A DNA stretch of 64,000 nt from contig CM038912.1 of assembly GCA_021904315.1 (NCBI GenBank), forward strand, positions 9,697,061 through 9,761,060, read 5' to 3'. Both the position numbers and the translations under genes were made by a program. Origin of the DNA: Sphagnum magellanicum (Eukaryota; Streptophyta; Sphagnopsida; Sphagnales; Sphagnaceae). The notes under the pieces were generated by a model. That model had not been told where the DNA came from. It worked only from the letters and a program-made list of their open reading frames with translations, and did not search any database. The stretch's first letter is position 1. Each line of letters starts with the position of its first letter. Below are positions 45,358 to 57,060 of the stretch, in pieces.

Positions 45358-45815
45358 TACCCACCAAGGATCACATGATACCATTTTCCACACTCTCATA
45401 ACCCTCTTGCCCATCTCCTCCTTTCAACCTATGGACCACACATCACAGCCCCCTTTGAGACACCCCATGATCACCTTTCCACCCATGGACCACACATCAC
45501 AGCTCCCTTTGAGACATCCCATGATCACCATAACCTAGTAGTCTGAATTCTCTATACCTCACCCAGGACCACATGATACCCATCTCCACACTCTCACAAC
45601 CTCACTTTACCTCTCCTTTCAACCCATGAACCTCAGGTTTACACTTTACAGCCTCCTTTGAGACACCCTACCAACATAACCCAGAAATGCAAATTCTTAA
45701 TCCTCACCCAGGACCACATGATACCCATTTTCACTCTCACAACTGACAACCCTCTTTCCTTCTCCTTTTCAACCCATGGACCACTTCACACCCCACTTTT
45801 GAGACACCCTGTTCA
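45358..45815. repeat. Tandem repeat, unit ~150-190 bp, three copies
   Basis: Each unit contains GGA(T/C)CACATGATACC, CACTCTCA(C/T)AAC, CCTTTCAACC(T/C)ATG and CTTTGAGACACCC. Copies begin near 45368, 45570 and 45708. The first unit holds an extra ~63-bp internal duplication (ATGGACCACACATCACAGC at about 45432 and 45485). Non-coding. Confidence 0.75.
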
Positions 45816-45955
45816 CAATTTCTCCCAAAAGAAACATTCATCAGGTTTACTCCACCAGCTCACATTTCAGGGTAACCCACACAACCAACATAATAAGCTT
45901 TACGTTTCGTCAATTGTCACACATGTATGTTCATGTTGAGTAAGCCATGTTTGAC

Positions 45956-46165
45956 TGCCAGGGTGAACCAGCACCTACAATCGTACCTTCACCTTCTTGA
46001 GTCATGCCTCTTAAAGGCTATATTTAAGCTGGGAGATGTTAAATTTGGACTCAGAAACCCCAGAGTTTAGCCTAAGGAGGGGATAAGTATTATATTGAGC
46101 GGCACTCTGAAGCAATTTGGGGGTTTTACCATGGTACCAGTATAGGTGCTGGTTCACCCAGGGCA
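45956..46165. mobile_element. Small MITE, hAT-like candidate
   Basis: A perfect 17-bp inverted repeat, GGGTGAACCAGCACCTA at 45961-45977 and its complement at 46143-46159, is extended outward by tgcca/agggca. Flanking octamers TGTTTGAC (45948-45955) and TATTTGGC (46166-46173) match at 6 of 8, which would fit a decayed 8-bp hAT target duplication. Total length ~210 bp with no coding capacity. Confidence 0.6.
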
Positions 46166-46173
46166 TATTTGGC

Positions 46174-47790
46174 AAAGCCATGGTTCATGACCAGTGTTTT
46201 CCACTTATCAAGAAAACATTTGGTTATCAACTCATTATTGATAACCTACATGCTTGGTACATAACATTCTGAGAACTGAAAAGACCCCTCTATGGGTCAG
46301 TTATTGAAATTTCAAAATTTGATACTTGAATGATTGGAATTTCATCCAAGTAGATTATCAATCTTCAAACCTTAAACAGTTTAAATATAATAATGAAAAA
46401 AATAGAAGAAAAGAATAATTAAAATTAAAAAGCCCTATAACCGACCTTACAGAGTCAATACAATCAATGGTCCTCAAAGTAGGCATTTGAGAATTGACTC
46501 TTATGCATAAAAGGTAATTATTTACTAAAAAAAATCAGGTAAATTGATAATGGGGGCATTTTTTTGACAATGAAATTGCTAACCAGCAATTTGAGGGGGG
46601 CGGGGAAGGGGAGGGAGGAGAGATATTGATACCCCTTGTGACCTAAGAAAAGTCATATTCTGTTGGAATGCCCTCTCCTTCTCAATTCTTGAACAGCCGA
46701 TTAGCCAGCGGGTATCAGCCCATATATATATTCATAGTCCACACTCACAGTTCCAGAAGGTTCTCTCTCACACTAAGTTTTTAACCCCCAGCTGGGTCTT
46801 TGAACTGCTAACCTCATGAGGGGTTAGACGACCCAGTGTCCACACATCATGTATTGGTTCGGACGGGGACATATGTCCTCTTTGCATTTGTACATGTGGA
46901 CTTTAGGAATCATAATTTAAAACGCATAATAGTTACGGTATCTTATATATTCATTTTCCTTTTCTTTTTTTTGTCGTTGATTCAAAACTTGTAAACTATC
47001 TTACCAGTTCATGAGCTGTCTGTCGCACATGAGTACTTGTTGTGCATTTACATACCTACTACACATTGTGTGAAGAAGAAACAAACATTCAGCACAAAGC
47101 TTTAAAATGAGACAATTGGTTTTTCAGTCCTTTTCTACATGGAGTTTTACGAAAAACAAAACCCCCAAAATAAGGACCTTCTTCTCATGATCCTGTATGT
47201 AACTTATTTGCAAGTGATGAGGCAATAGCATACGTTGTTGGGTGTAAATTTTCTTAGCATCATTATTTTTGTTGCACAATTTTGTGTGCTTTTAGGAATT
47301 GTGTCTGTTCACCCAAAATGGTTAACTCTTGAGGTGCTACATGTACTTGTCCCTTCTTGGAGTAACCAACTTTGTGATCTTGAATGGGTAGTAGCCTATT
47401 ATGTGTTAATAGTATGGATTAGAGTCTTAAGCACAATGGATGGGATTAAACTATTTCATAATTAATCATTTCATTACTTGCCAAGGCAAGTAGCAAGCAT
47501 CTCCATAAAACATTTGATTTTGAAGACTGTTTTTGAGAAGTAATTATTTGAAACTAATTTTTTAGTTTTTTCATGTGTGAGTGTGAACATGGGTTGGACA
47601 CATTTGATATGCACTTAGCTTGTTACCTATTTGAAGTTTAACGAATAATCACACACGATGTCATGCAAAATGTCATGTATATTTTTGTTGAAAAAGTGAG
47701 CATTTATATGAAAAGAACAATGATACAACTTTACGTCAGGAAGGAATTTCATTACATTTTGATTTATACATGACCTGAAAAGATTAGGTC
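46174..47790. other. Intergenic, no gene seen
   Basis: AT-rich, with a G-rich stretch at 46595-46622. A TATA-like catatatatattc at 46720-46732 follows TGTTGGAATGCC at 46660, which recalls a Copia LTR start, but no matching end or target duplication was found. The frame 47235-47465 is unsupported. Confidence 0.4.
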
Positions 47791-48234
47791 TTCGTTGTTG
47801 ATGTGGTGATTATTGATCCAATATGGGAAATGATGATTTTGAGTGTCATTAATCGACTAGTAGATGTAGTTGTGAAATTTAACGCCATTGTTAAGATCCG
47901 CAAGTATAAAGAGCTTCATGAAGGGCATCACTTTATTTCGATGACCATGGAGATGCACATGGGTATGATATGGATCGTTTCATCAGGGAGTGTGTTCGTC
48001 TTTTTCATGATAGACAATCGGAAAATCATTTATCCTTATTTTTTTGCATTCAATTTTTCAAAAAAATATTAATATTGCTTTTCAACATGTTTTAACTTTT
48101 GTCATGGAGAAGAAGATTATATTAGTAGGTGATGTTTGTTCTAAACCTCCCATTACTATTAGATCTCATAATTTGCATGAAGGCAACATTAGAAAGGTCG
48201 TGGGTGAGATAGTTTCCTACCATGAGAGGGACTA
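47791..48234 (+). pseudogene. Decayed coding remnant, probably from a retroelement ORF
   Basis: Coding-like text continues through at least two frameshifts: DVVIIDP (47797-47820), VKFNAIVKIRKYKELHEGHH (about 47870-47930), a shifted segment MDRFIRECVRLFHDRQSENH (about 47968-48027), then HVLTFVMEKKIILVGDVCSK (about 48078-48140) and PPITIRSHNLHEGNIRKVVG (to about 48210), ending near SYHERD. The xxVVxxDP start and the general layout recall C-terminal regions of plant reverse-transcriptase-like elements, but I cannot name the family. Stops and shifts make it non-functional. Confidence 0.45.
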
Positions 48235-48895
48235 ACTTTTTCCCTTTTTTTTGGTTCTTGGGGGTTGTGCATCTTTTGGCCTTTCTTTGGCCTTCCCTTT
48301 TAATCTCCCGAGTGATGGTTTTGGCCATTGATTTTTTATTGAATTCTTGATTATTGAATTATTTGGGGGCAACAACTTGTTCTCTAGTCAATGTCTTTTT
48401 TCTTTTGGAATTTTGTGATGTAACCAAATTAGCCATCATTTAATCAAATATTTAACCAAATTTGGCTATAAATCAGATATGAAAGATTTTTTTAATAAAA
48501 AAGGGTCCTTCTATATTCCTGACTACCTACTGGACTCTATTACAAAAATTTGGCAATATGGAATCCTTTTTTTTTTCTAAAAAGACTTGTGTGAATTTGG
48601 GCCATCTTTTTTTATGATATATATATATTTTTTGGGGTACAGGTTGAAATCAGATTTTTTCACATTGAAAAATGGCAAAGTTTCACCTTTTTTTTTAATA
48701 TAAAAAATCACTGCTAAAGTTGAACAATCATGCTTAAGACTCTGGCATTAGTTTCCCACTACCTACCTACTGCCAAACTTAGTTGATCAAGCAATCATCA
48801 AAGCTTTCTTAGTTGCAATTAACTTTTTATCAAAATCACAATTGAACCAAAAAAATCAGTTATGTAAATCCATGCATAAACTGAAGAAAATAATA
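48235..48895. other. AT-rich spacer, no gene seen
   Basis: T-rich runs and a ccttttttttttctaaaaag stretch. A - strand frame at 48122-48328 partly overlaps the remnant above and is a shadow. Confidence 0.45.
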
Positions 48896-49500
48896 AACCC
48901 TAAACCTAAACTCGAGTCTTGGAATTAGAGTGTACCCAATTCCTGACAGCAAGCCAGTTCCACCCCCGGAAATACTGGGGCGCAGGAGATGAATTAGGGT
49001 TTAGCGTTAAGGTCCTAAACCCGAAACCCTAGTTTCCGTTCCTGGCCGGCGGGCCACGATTCCCCTGTGCACCCCCCCCTAGTGCGATCACATGCTTCAT
49101 CCGCTCGCGTCCTGCGCGACGGACGCTGTTTGTCCCTGCCTTTATGCTCACGCACGGACTCTTCAATCATCAGCCCGACACGCGCAGTTGCAGCACTGGT
49201 TGACTCTGCATCAGGGACAGAAAGAGAGAGACAAAAGAGAGAGAGAGAAAAAAAAAAGGAGAAAGAGAGAGAGAGGAGTCGGAGGGACCCACTGCAAGTC
49301 GACGCTGCCATGCCCCGCCCCGGTTCCTGTGCTGCAAATCATGCCCACGAGTGTCCGCGCTCTCCCCGACCAGCCTTAGAGGCCGTCGCATTGTGCGGGA
49401 CCCCCGATTAAGGCAGGCTTGGACGGAATAATAAAAACAGGTCCCAGCTTTGGTCCTTAAGTACAACCTAGCTAGCAAGCTAGCTAAGTCGTGACCTCGA
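48896..49500. promoter_or_regulatory. GC-richer island with telo-box motifs and GA tract
   Basis: Telo-box motifs occur in both orientations: ataaaccctaaaccta (48895-48910), attagggttta (48993-49003) and gaaaccctag (49023-49032). A purine tract of GA and A runs lies at 49218-49275. Composition is GC-richer than either flank and CpGs are common, as at plant promoters of housekeeping genes. No convincing CDS follows on either side: frames at 49015-49478 conflict and contain simple repeats. It could be a relict or non-coding-RNA promoter. Confidence 0.35.
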
Positions 49501-52500
49501 GCTGGCAGTGCACCTCCGGCTATTAACTGTGATCACAACACCTAGCCTAATGGAAAAAGATATAAGTAGCTGCTGGTACTACTACCTTGCTGCTGCAGGG
49601 CCCATGCGTGCATGCCAACCAGCCAGTTAGACTGTCAGTCAGTCGGTCCCCTGCCCCTTCCCCCTCTTCCTGCCCTTCTTTCCTTCCTTCCTTCCTGCCC
49701 CCCAGTCTGCCATTTTCTGGCAATCTTATCATGCAATGCCCATGCGTGCACTGACTTCGTCCAGACTCTTTCTTCCAACAACAAAAAGTCTTCACACGAA
49801 ACTGTCCGAACTTAGAAGGCTAGCACTGTATTGCTTGCTTGCTTAATAATTAAGGCCCAAGAAGAGGGAGGGAGGAAGGGAGGAAAAAAGAAGGGGAGGG
49901 CCGGGGTGGGGGGGTGGTCTCTGTAGACTGTGAAATGAGCTCTTTTATACGTACACAACACATTATTTGTAATCAAACTGCTGCTTCTGACACCACTCCT
50001 ACATGCAAAATACTTGAGTAACGATTAACACATCAGACAGAATTTGCATGTATCCAAAAACAAACGAACTCCTCCACTCCTCTGGAGTAGTAATGAAAGC
50101 TAGCTTTTGAAGCCCGACCCATGGACCAAGAAGAAGGAAGAAGATGGTACAAACTTTGTGGCACAGTGTGTGCCGTGGAAGATGCTTAATATTCCCTAAC
50201 AAGTTTGGTATGGGCCTGTAAATGTGGGCCTTGTTTCTGAGCTACACTGGTCTGGTTAAATATCTTCACTCTCTTCTAAGAGGTGATGTGTTTGAATTTG
50301 ATGTGAGACGACAATATAACATTCTATATATGTATCTTGCTTGATCAAACTATCAAAATTGTGCAAATCTCATATGGCACAGAAGGGGATGCTCAGACAG
50401 GGCTTGTTAAGGGTTGTAATTAGTGTTTCTTTTGCAACACTTTCATGGTTTAAATTTTGTTGACACTAAAAATATATCAAACAAATTAGAACATCACAAC
50501 AATCTAGTGGATGGAATGGTACTGGTTCCAGCTCTTGAATGGTTATAGGCTGAAGCAATCGTAGGACATGCAACACAATTTTTTTTGCAAGACATGTAGG
50601 ATGATGTCAAGTGTGGTAATGAAGATCGTGAACTACACAACTATGCAAGACACCACCATGCTTGGACACCTGCAAATTCAAAGGGGGTGGTGGGTGGGTG
50701 GGTTTACATCCTCCTAATCCTATTTCTAACTTATGCATAGATGTTGATTATGAGTCAAGTAGACTTAAAAATTTGTGGATCCAGATTTGAGCAAAAAAAT
50801 TGTGGATCCAGATTTGAACAATTTGTTTTTTTCCCATCTGAACTCTACAAAAAGATGATGGTATTTTGGCATTTTGGGTTTGGAATTTCGAATGATTTCA
50901 TGGGTTGTGTTAGAAAAGGCTCTCGGCTGTTGAGAGAGGTTAAATGAATGGGCATTTGGTAATCTTTCCAGATCTTTCTTCTGGTTTTTGTATAGCAGTA
51001 TGTAACTAGAGAACATGTTGGCTGTTGCGTTCGGGCAACTTTCTTTCTATGGAATGAAAAGAAAAAGAAAAAAAGAAAACCAGCACTAAACCCGACACCC
51101 ACACTAGTAGGCCTACCCCAGTGGAAATCCCCAAAGAATCACCAACACCCATGGTTGTACCACAGTTAAACATTAGCCCACCATTTTTTGTGGGTTGCCC
51201 CAAAAACAAATTTAAAAAAAAAAAGCCAAAGCCCTCAATGCATGTTGAGCCTTCTCATTGGTTGCATGAAATTTCAATTTTCAAAACTGGTCACCATTTT
51301 CAACCTGGGCTAATACTCCCATCATAAACTAGGGGTACATATTAACAGTGGTTCATTCACAGTGGCCACTTGCTGCTGTGTGTGGCAACCATCACCGCCC
51401 AACCTCTGGCAAAGGTCCCAATAATGTTTTAAGTGTGTGCTGCATGTGTATGATGGCTGATTCGCAATTCAAGCCAATCTTTTAACAAGGACTCTTCCTT
51501 GTTCGAGTATGATGCTACTAGACAAGGGATTCTCAAGGTTTTCCAATTCTTTGTTGGGCATCTGAGGATGAAGTGATATGAAGAGACTAGAAAAAGGAAG
51601 GAACGACAATTGTTTGATCTCTCCCCATAGGATCTTTAAAGGAGGCTTGGCAAGTATGTCAAGTGTGAGAGAGGGATGGCCCCCCACTTGTATTAAGTTG
51701 AAAGAGGAATTATACCCGTGGATGGGGATATCTAGTCTTCATGCACACCAATGGAGCTTGTTTTTTGGAGCTTGTTTTTTTCTCTTTCCCATTCTACTTG
51801 GACCAATGTGACGGTGTTGTTTTCATTTGTAGATTGCTGGTGGGCATTCATTAGGTAGCAGCGGATGTGCATATATTGTTTGTCTGCATATAAAAAGGGA
51901 AGTGGGATGGGATGGGTTTAGGGATGGGTGAGAACTTGAGACACCATATGTGTGACTTTGGAATAAATTTTATTCACTGCTTTTTCCCCCTTCTCAAGTA
52001 ACCAAAAGAAATCCATCTGAGATTTGATTTGAGTTTAGACCCGAGGAGGGGACCAAACGCATATCTGAGCAACTACCTTAAAAATATATCCAGATTCCAG
52101 GTGCTGTCCGATGTTCAAACTTTCACCTAATCGGACCCTTGGTGGGGGTAGGGAGAAGGGGGGGGAGGGGGGGGGGGGGCGGGGTAGAGATTTCATTGGA
52201 ATGTTTGCTCTACCTGGAGATAAACACCTTTAGGGCCTTGATCACGGCTGTTCGAAAGAGAATAATGACGACCCCGGTGGTGTTTTTTAGGTAGCTATCT
52301 ATGGGGAACAGATTTTGTGTCGCGCAAAAGTGCGGTAGAACTTGCTAAAATAACTTCGGATGATGAGCCACAATGAATGAATGAAAGAATGTGAGTGCGC
52401 ATCAAGAGTTTTGGGATTCATGTTTTCTTTCAGGGTTTTCTTATTTCTTTTTATGACACATAAAAAAGAGAGTGAGCATCTTGTTTCATCCCGCTCCATC

Positions 52501-53630
52501 ATCGCCTTGTGCGGGCCATTATTCTGGTAAAATCAGTGGCATCGGGCTTTACCTTGCACTTCCATCATCCCACGAAGGAAGAAACCAGCAGCAGCGTTGC
52601 TCAGGTAGGTATTACAAATGGCACCAAACCTTGCCGGTTCTGATTTGGGCTTTGTAAATTTCATAACTTTGGTTCTCAAAAATTGCAAGGAACCAGGTGT
52701 AACATGTAACCATAAAATTGTTCTCAAAGCAATCAATCAATCAAAGAACCTTCCTTCTCTAAAGCTCTCGGTTCTTTTGCAAGCACTTTCATGAAAACCG
52801 CTGGTGCTTGCTTGGAGGGGTTGAAATAAGTAAGAACCCGAGGTTTCTTCTGTTTCTAAAATTTTAAGGGAATTCAGAACCCAAAGGTTATTAAAAAAAT
52901 TCAAATAACTACCCAAACACAGAAGAGATCCTAAAACAAATTTCCTTCCCTTTTCCTTTTCCGAAAATTAGAACCACTTCCACCGGTCCAGTTCTTACTA
53001 ACCCAGACTGGAATAGGCAGTTAACTAACTACCAGAGGTTACTAACCCTGGTTCAAATCACTCCCTTTTTTTCAGAGCGAATGTACATATTTTGATTCTA
53101 GTTTTAGTTTCGGTTCGACATATTATTAAATACAACTTGGAAGCATGGTTCCGTGTCATGTTTAAAATAAAATAAAATCTGATTCTGGTTCCGAAAAAAA
53201 TAAAAATGAGACTTGGTTTCAATTGGGTTCTTACTAACCGAAACCACCACCACCACCACCACCACGACGCCAGTGCTTATGACCCACCAAAGCAGGGTGG
53301 ATATACAAACAAACAAACAAACAAACAAAGAAAACTTGTGAATTACAGAACGTCTGGAAAAACCTTCAGGGAAAAAATAAACCCCTCTGTAACAATTGCT
53401 TGTCAGTGGGGACAACTTGAGTTGAAATTGGCCCTCATCATCCATCACTCCATAATGAGTCGGTTATGGTATTTAGTCCACCAAGTTGCCGTATAGAATA
53501 TAAGGCAATCAATGGATAATAGACCTGAGAAAACAGAGAGAGCAATAAAAAAAATTTAAATTTAAATTTACACCCCCCCAAAAAAAAAAAAAGCCCCCCC
53601 CGCCCCCCCCCCCTAGAGCAATTACATGAG
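49501..53630. other. Intergenic with simple repeats, no gene supported
   Basis: Contains cttc/tcct-type runs (49665-49698), a G-rich tract at 49865-49918, a direct 20-base-class duplication (ATTTGTGGATCCAGATTTGA at about 50771 and a near copy at 50799), a mixed poly-G tract at 52144-52185, CAC/CCA trinucleotides at 53243-53264 and caaa repeats at 53308-53329. Frames up to ~115 codons occur on both strands in conflicting phases; none shows a known domain. Confidence 0.45.
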
Positions 53631-56600
53631 TAACGGCTAAAATATATAAGAGTGCATTTGTGTGATGAGAGGACTATGATTTCACATTGCTGTCAGGTTG
53701 AAAGACCGGGATTCCGTATGGCCATTGGACTGTCATCGGAGTTTTCCATTGAATGCAATAAGTTAGTCCTCGTCGTCTGCACAATAGTTCTCCATCCAGT
53801 CCAGTCCCGTCCAGTCCCCTTCCTTTCCGCCTCATTCATTGAAGAGGAAAGTATGGTGAAAGTACTCGCTCGCTCTTTAAGGTAGATACTAGTATAAGAA
53901 GAAGAGTGATTACCGATGTATGGTTAACCCAAAAAAAAAAAAAAAAAAAAAAAAAGGAAACCGGAACCAGAGAGGATCTCCTGGCTTGCTTTCTCACTCC
54001 GTAATGCACACAAATTTTTTTATTTAAAAACAAAGTACTATGTCCAACTATGTCCGACTTCTTCTTTCAGAGTGAGGGGGGGGCTCTCTCGCCCACTCAC
54101 TCACTCTGTGGAAGTCTTATTTGAAAAAAAAAACCATAATACCTGACAACAACACCAATTTCTGTCCTCGGGTTTCAAGTCACCAAATTCGCACTTTACT
54201 ACTACTACTGGCGATTGATTAACAAAGTGCTCGGCTGGCTGGCTGGCTGGCTAGCTTGGCCCCCCCTTGTGCCCCTGACATTGCCAATGTGCTGCCGGGC
54301 AAGTGGAGATGATTCTCTTTCTCTCTCTCTCCTCATTCTCTCTCCCGAGGAAATTGTTTGTTGCCTTTTCCTCCTGTCATGTCCGGAGGGGAACGAGATT
54401 CCATTTTATGAGGGATTTTGGGAGGAGTGGAAAATTAACACTCGAATGAGGGAGGAAGGGACACTGAGCCTTGTTCATTTTTTTCATAATTTTTTTTGCT
54501 TTTTCTCAGTTACCCATCCAACCAAGTTTGGCCCATGAAGTTGAATGACCCATTTTTTTAAACATTTAATTAATAATTATTATCATTATAATTATTATTT
54601 TAATTTTTTTTCTTGGGAGTCCCTTTTGCTTTCCTTAAGAACCAGACAAGAGTTAGTACTTACTACTACTGCCAGAACTGCTGACTAACTTTCAATGACA
54701 GGCTTCCTTTTTTTTCCTTTTTAAAAATTTTTATGGGGTCTTTTTTTAATTATTTTTTTAACAAAGGAAAAGGAACAATATTATTATTGTCAATAGGCAT
54801 TGAACTTGCGTTCCTCTTAGGCTGGTGACTTTGTAAAGCATGTCCGCCCATGGTGTTTTGAGAAGTCCATGAAAACAAATGCTGACAAAATTGTCAAGTT
54901 GATTGTGCCTTGACCAACTTCAGTTGGTTGGGAAAACCTTCCTTTTCTTTTTCAAACAAAACTTTAGGGTTGGATTTTGTGTAGGGTAAACATCCCAAGA
55001 GTGGCGCATTCCCAAAAACAAGCACTGCCTGTCCCTGCCTTGGGCATTGGGCAGTCAGTTACATTAGTTTTTGAAAGAATCCATTTTGGCCAAATCGACT
55101 CAAAATTGTCATTTTTGACTATTATTGTTACTTTGGGAATGTCCCACTCCAAAAGATGTTATTGAGTGTAAAAACCTTGTAGAATATGATTTAATTTTTT
55201 TCTTCATAATACAAACATACATTGGGTATCATTGGGGTTAAAAGACCCAAAAAAGAAAAAAAAAAAGAAAAAAGAGATGAGTAAGTGAGTGTTTTGAAAA
55301 ATGAAAATGCCTCTAGGCAAAGATTTGATTGCACTCTATATAGGCCACCTCTAAATACACTATTTTGTTTTGACAGGTTTTAGGGTTTTAAGGTTTTGGG
55401 GTTTTGTTTTTTTGGGGTTTATGGGAAGGGCAAGGAAGGGAAGGGAAGGGAAGATGAGGTTAGGTTGGAACCCAACACAAAAGAATGTAAGACAGCTGAA
55501 TACAGACCTAGTTTTGTCTCTGGGTTTAGTCCCATGATGAGCCACTTGATGGGTTTCAAGTGTGGCAGTCTTATCCCACTTTGATGATCCTCTTTGTGGG
55601 TTTTCTGCAAGCTTGGTAAAAAGTGTAGGTCTGTTTTTCTGTAGGCTAGTTGTTGTTCAGGTTTTGTTTTTCTTTTTAAACCATTAGATTCTCCTCTTTT
55701 GGTTTGGAAGGAAAATCATGATGGATGGGTTCAGATGTAAAATCTTATTATTGTTGTCACTTATTATTATTATTATTATTTTTAAAAAAAAAATTTCCAG
55801 AAATTTTTTATTTTCATCCACTTACTTTCTTCGTTTGGTTTGTTGTGTAAATCCACCCAGTGTTTTTTGTTTGAGAGACGAATTTTTGCTTTTTCTTTTT
55901 ATTTGGAAATATGATTTTGACACTTACCAACAATTTTTTGTGAAAAAAATGGCTCTTATTAGCCAGATTTAGGGGGGGGGGGAGGAGGGGGGAAAACAAA
56001 ATTAAATGTTGGATTCCCACAACAGGTTCCAAGCTCCAGCAGGTAGCCAAAATATATAATGATTCTTAATTTATTGTACTTTCATATCTGATCTATAGCC
56101 ACATTTGGCTAAATCTTCTTCTTCTTGATGATCACTGGTTTTGCATACATCACAAAATTGGAAAAAAAAAAAATTAAAAAAAAACCCCAATCCAGTAGCA
56201 AGCATCCACAAGAGGAATTTCACTTACCTACCTACCTACCTACATACAGGTGTGAAAATAGCAGGTGGGTGGGCAGGTAGGTAGGTCGGTGACATTCTAA
56301 GAACCACCCACAAAGTATATTATGTCTCTCTTGATTTAAATTGAAAGCCCCAGTTCCGGGTATTGGAGGGGAAATCAAAATCAAAGAACCGTCATCAGTT
56401 CCAGTTATTGCAAAACCATTAAAGAATTGGCAGGTTTCTGTGCAAGGTTATTTTACTCTTTTCAAAGCATTGAGAACTATGGTTATATATATCCCAGGAA
56501 CCGGGTATTTAACTTATCTGATCGCAATTGCTTTCAACTTTTGCAAGACAGTTTGTGTGAATCGTAGTAGTAGTAGTCGGAAACAATATGTCAAATTCAG

Positions 56601-56649
56601 TGTTAAATTTTTTTCTTTGCCATTTTGGGCTTTATGTGTTGGATGCTTG
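53631..56649. other. Intergenic with homopolymer tracts, no gene supported
   Basis: Notable are poly-A at 53931-53955, ggct repeats at 54234-54252, gggaa repeats at 55425-55452 (aaggg units), a G tract at 55972-55991 and an acct/aggt hairpin at 56226-56286. At 54790-54850 is a weak tRNA-like phrase (GCATTGAACTTGCGTTCCTC) too decayed to assign. No domain-bearing frame. Confidence 0.45.
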
Positions 56650-56742
56650 TAGAATTTGCATTGAGAGAGTTCTGAAAGAAATTCCATGATTTTTATTTTT
56701 TTTTAAAATTTGGGTTTGTTTTTTATTGATTTACACAATTTG

Positions 56743-56784
<42 letters not shown>

Positions 56785-57060
56785 CATGATCTTTGGGTTT
56801 TTGGGGTGGTTGGAATTTGTACTGAAAGAACTCTGGAGAGGATTCCACAACTGTTGGGGCTTTTTGGGTTGGTTGGAATTTGTACCGAGAGAGAGTTCTG
56901 GAGAGAAATTCCATGACTTTTGGGTGTTTTGTTGATTTATAGAATTTGTACTGAGAGAATTCTGGACAGAATGAAATCCATAGTTTTTGGATTGGGTTGA
57001 TTGTAGAATTTTGCATTGAGATAGATAGTTTTTGAGAGCGAGAATTCCATGATTTTTTTG
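56650..57060 (+). repeat. Minisatellite, unit ~60-90 bp, about six copies, with embedded GA tract
   Basis: Units carry (G/A)GAATTTG(T/C)A(C/T)TGAGAGA, TTCTGGA(G/C)AG and (A/G)ATTCCATGA(T/C)TTTTGG. Copies start near 56652, 56810, 56870, 56940, 57005 and a truncated one at 57045; a 33-base GA run (56748-56780) sits in the first interval. Frames across it on both strands are repeat products. Confidence 0.7.

Noticed and set aside
46660..46960. Copia LTR starting TGTTGGAATGCC
   Set aside because: A TATA-like element follows, but no CA end with a matching 5-bp flank duplication was found.
52455..52482. AGAGAGTGAGCA phrase resembling plant miR156
   Set aside because: The 5' half does not match miR156 and no complementary star arm lies within a plausible hairpin distance.
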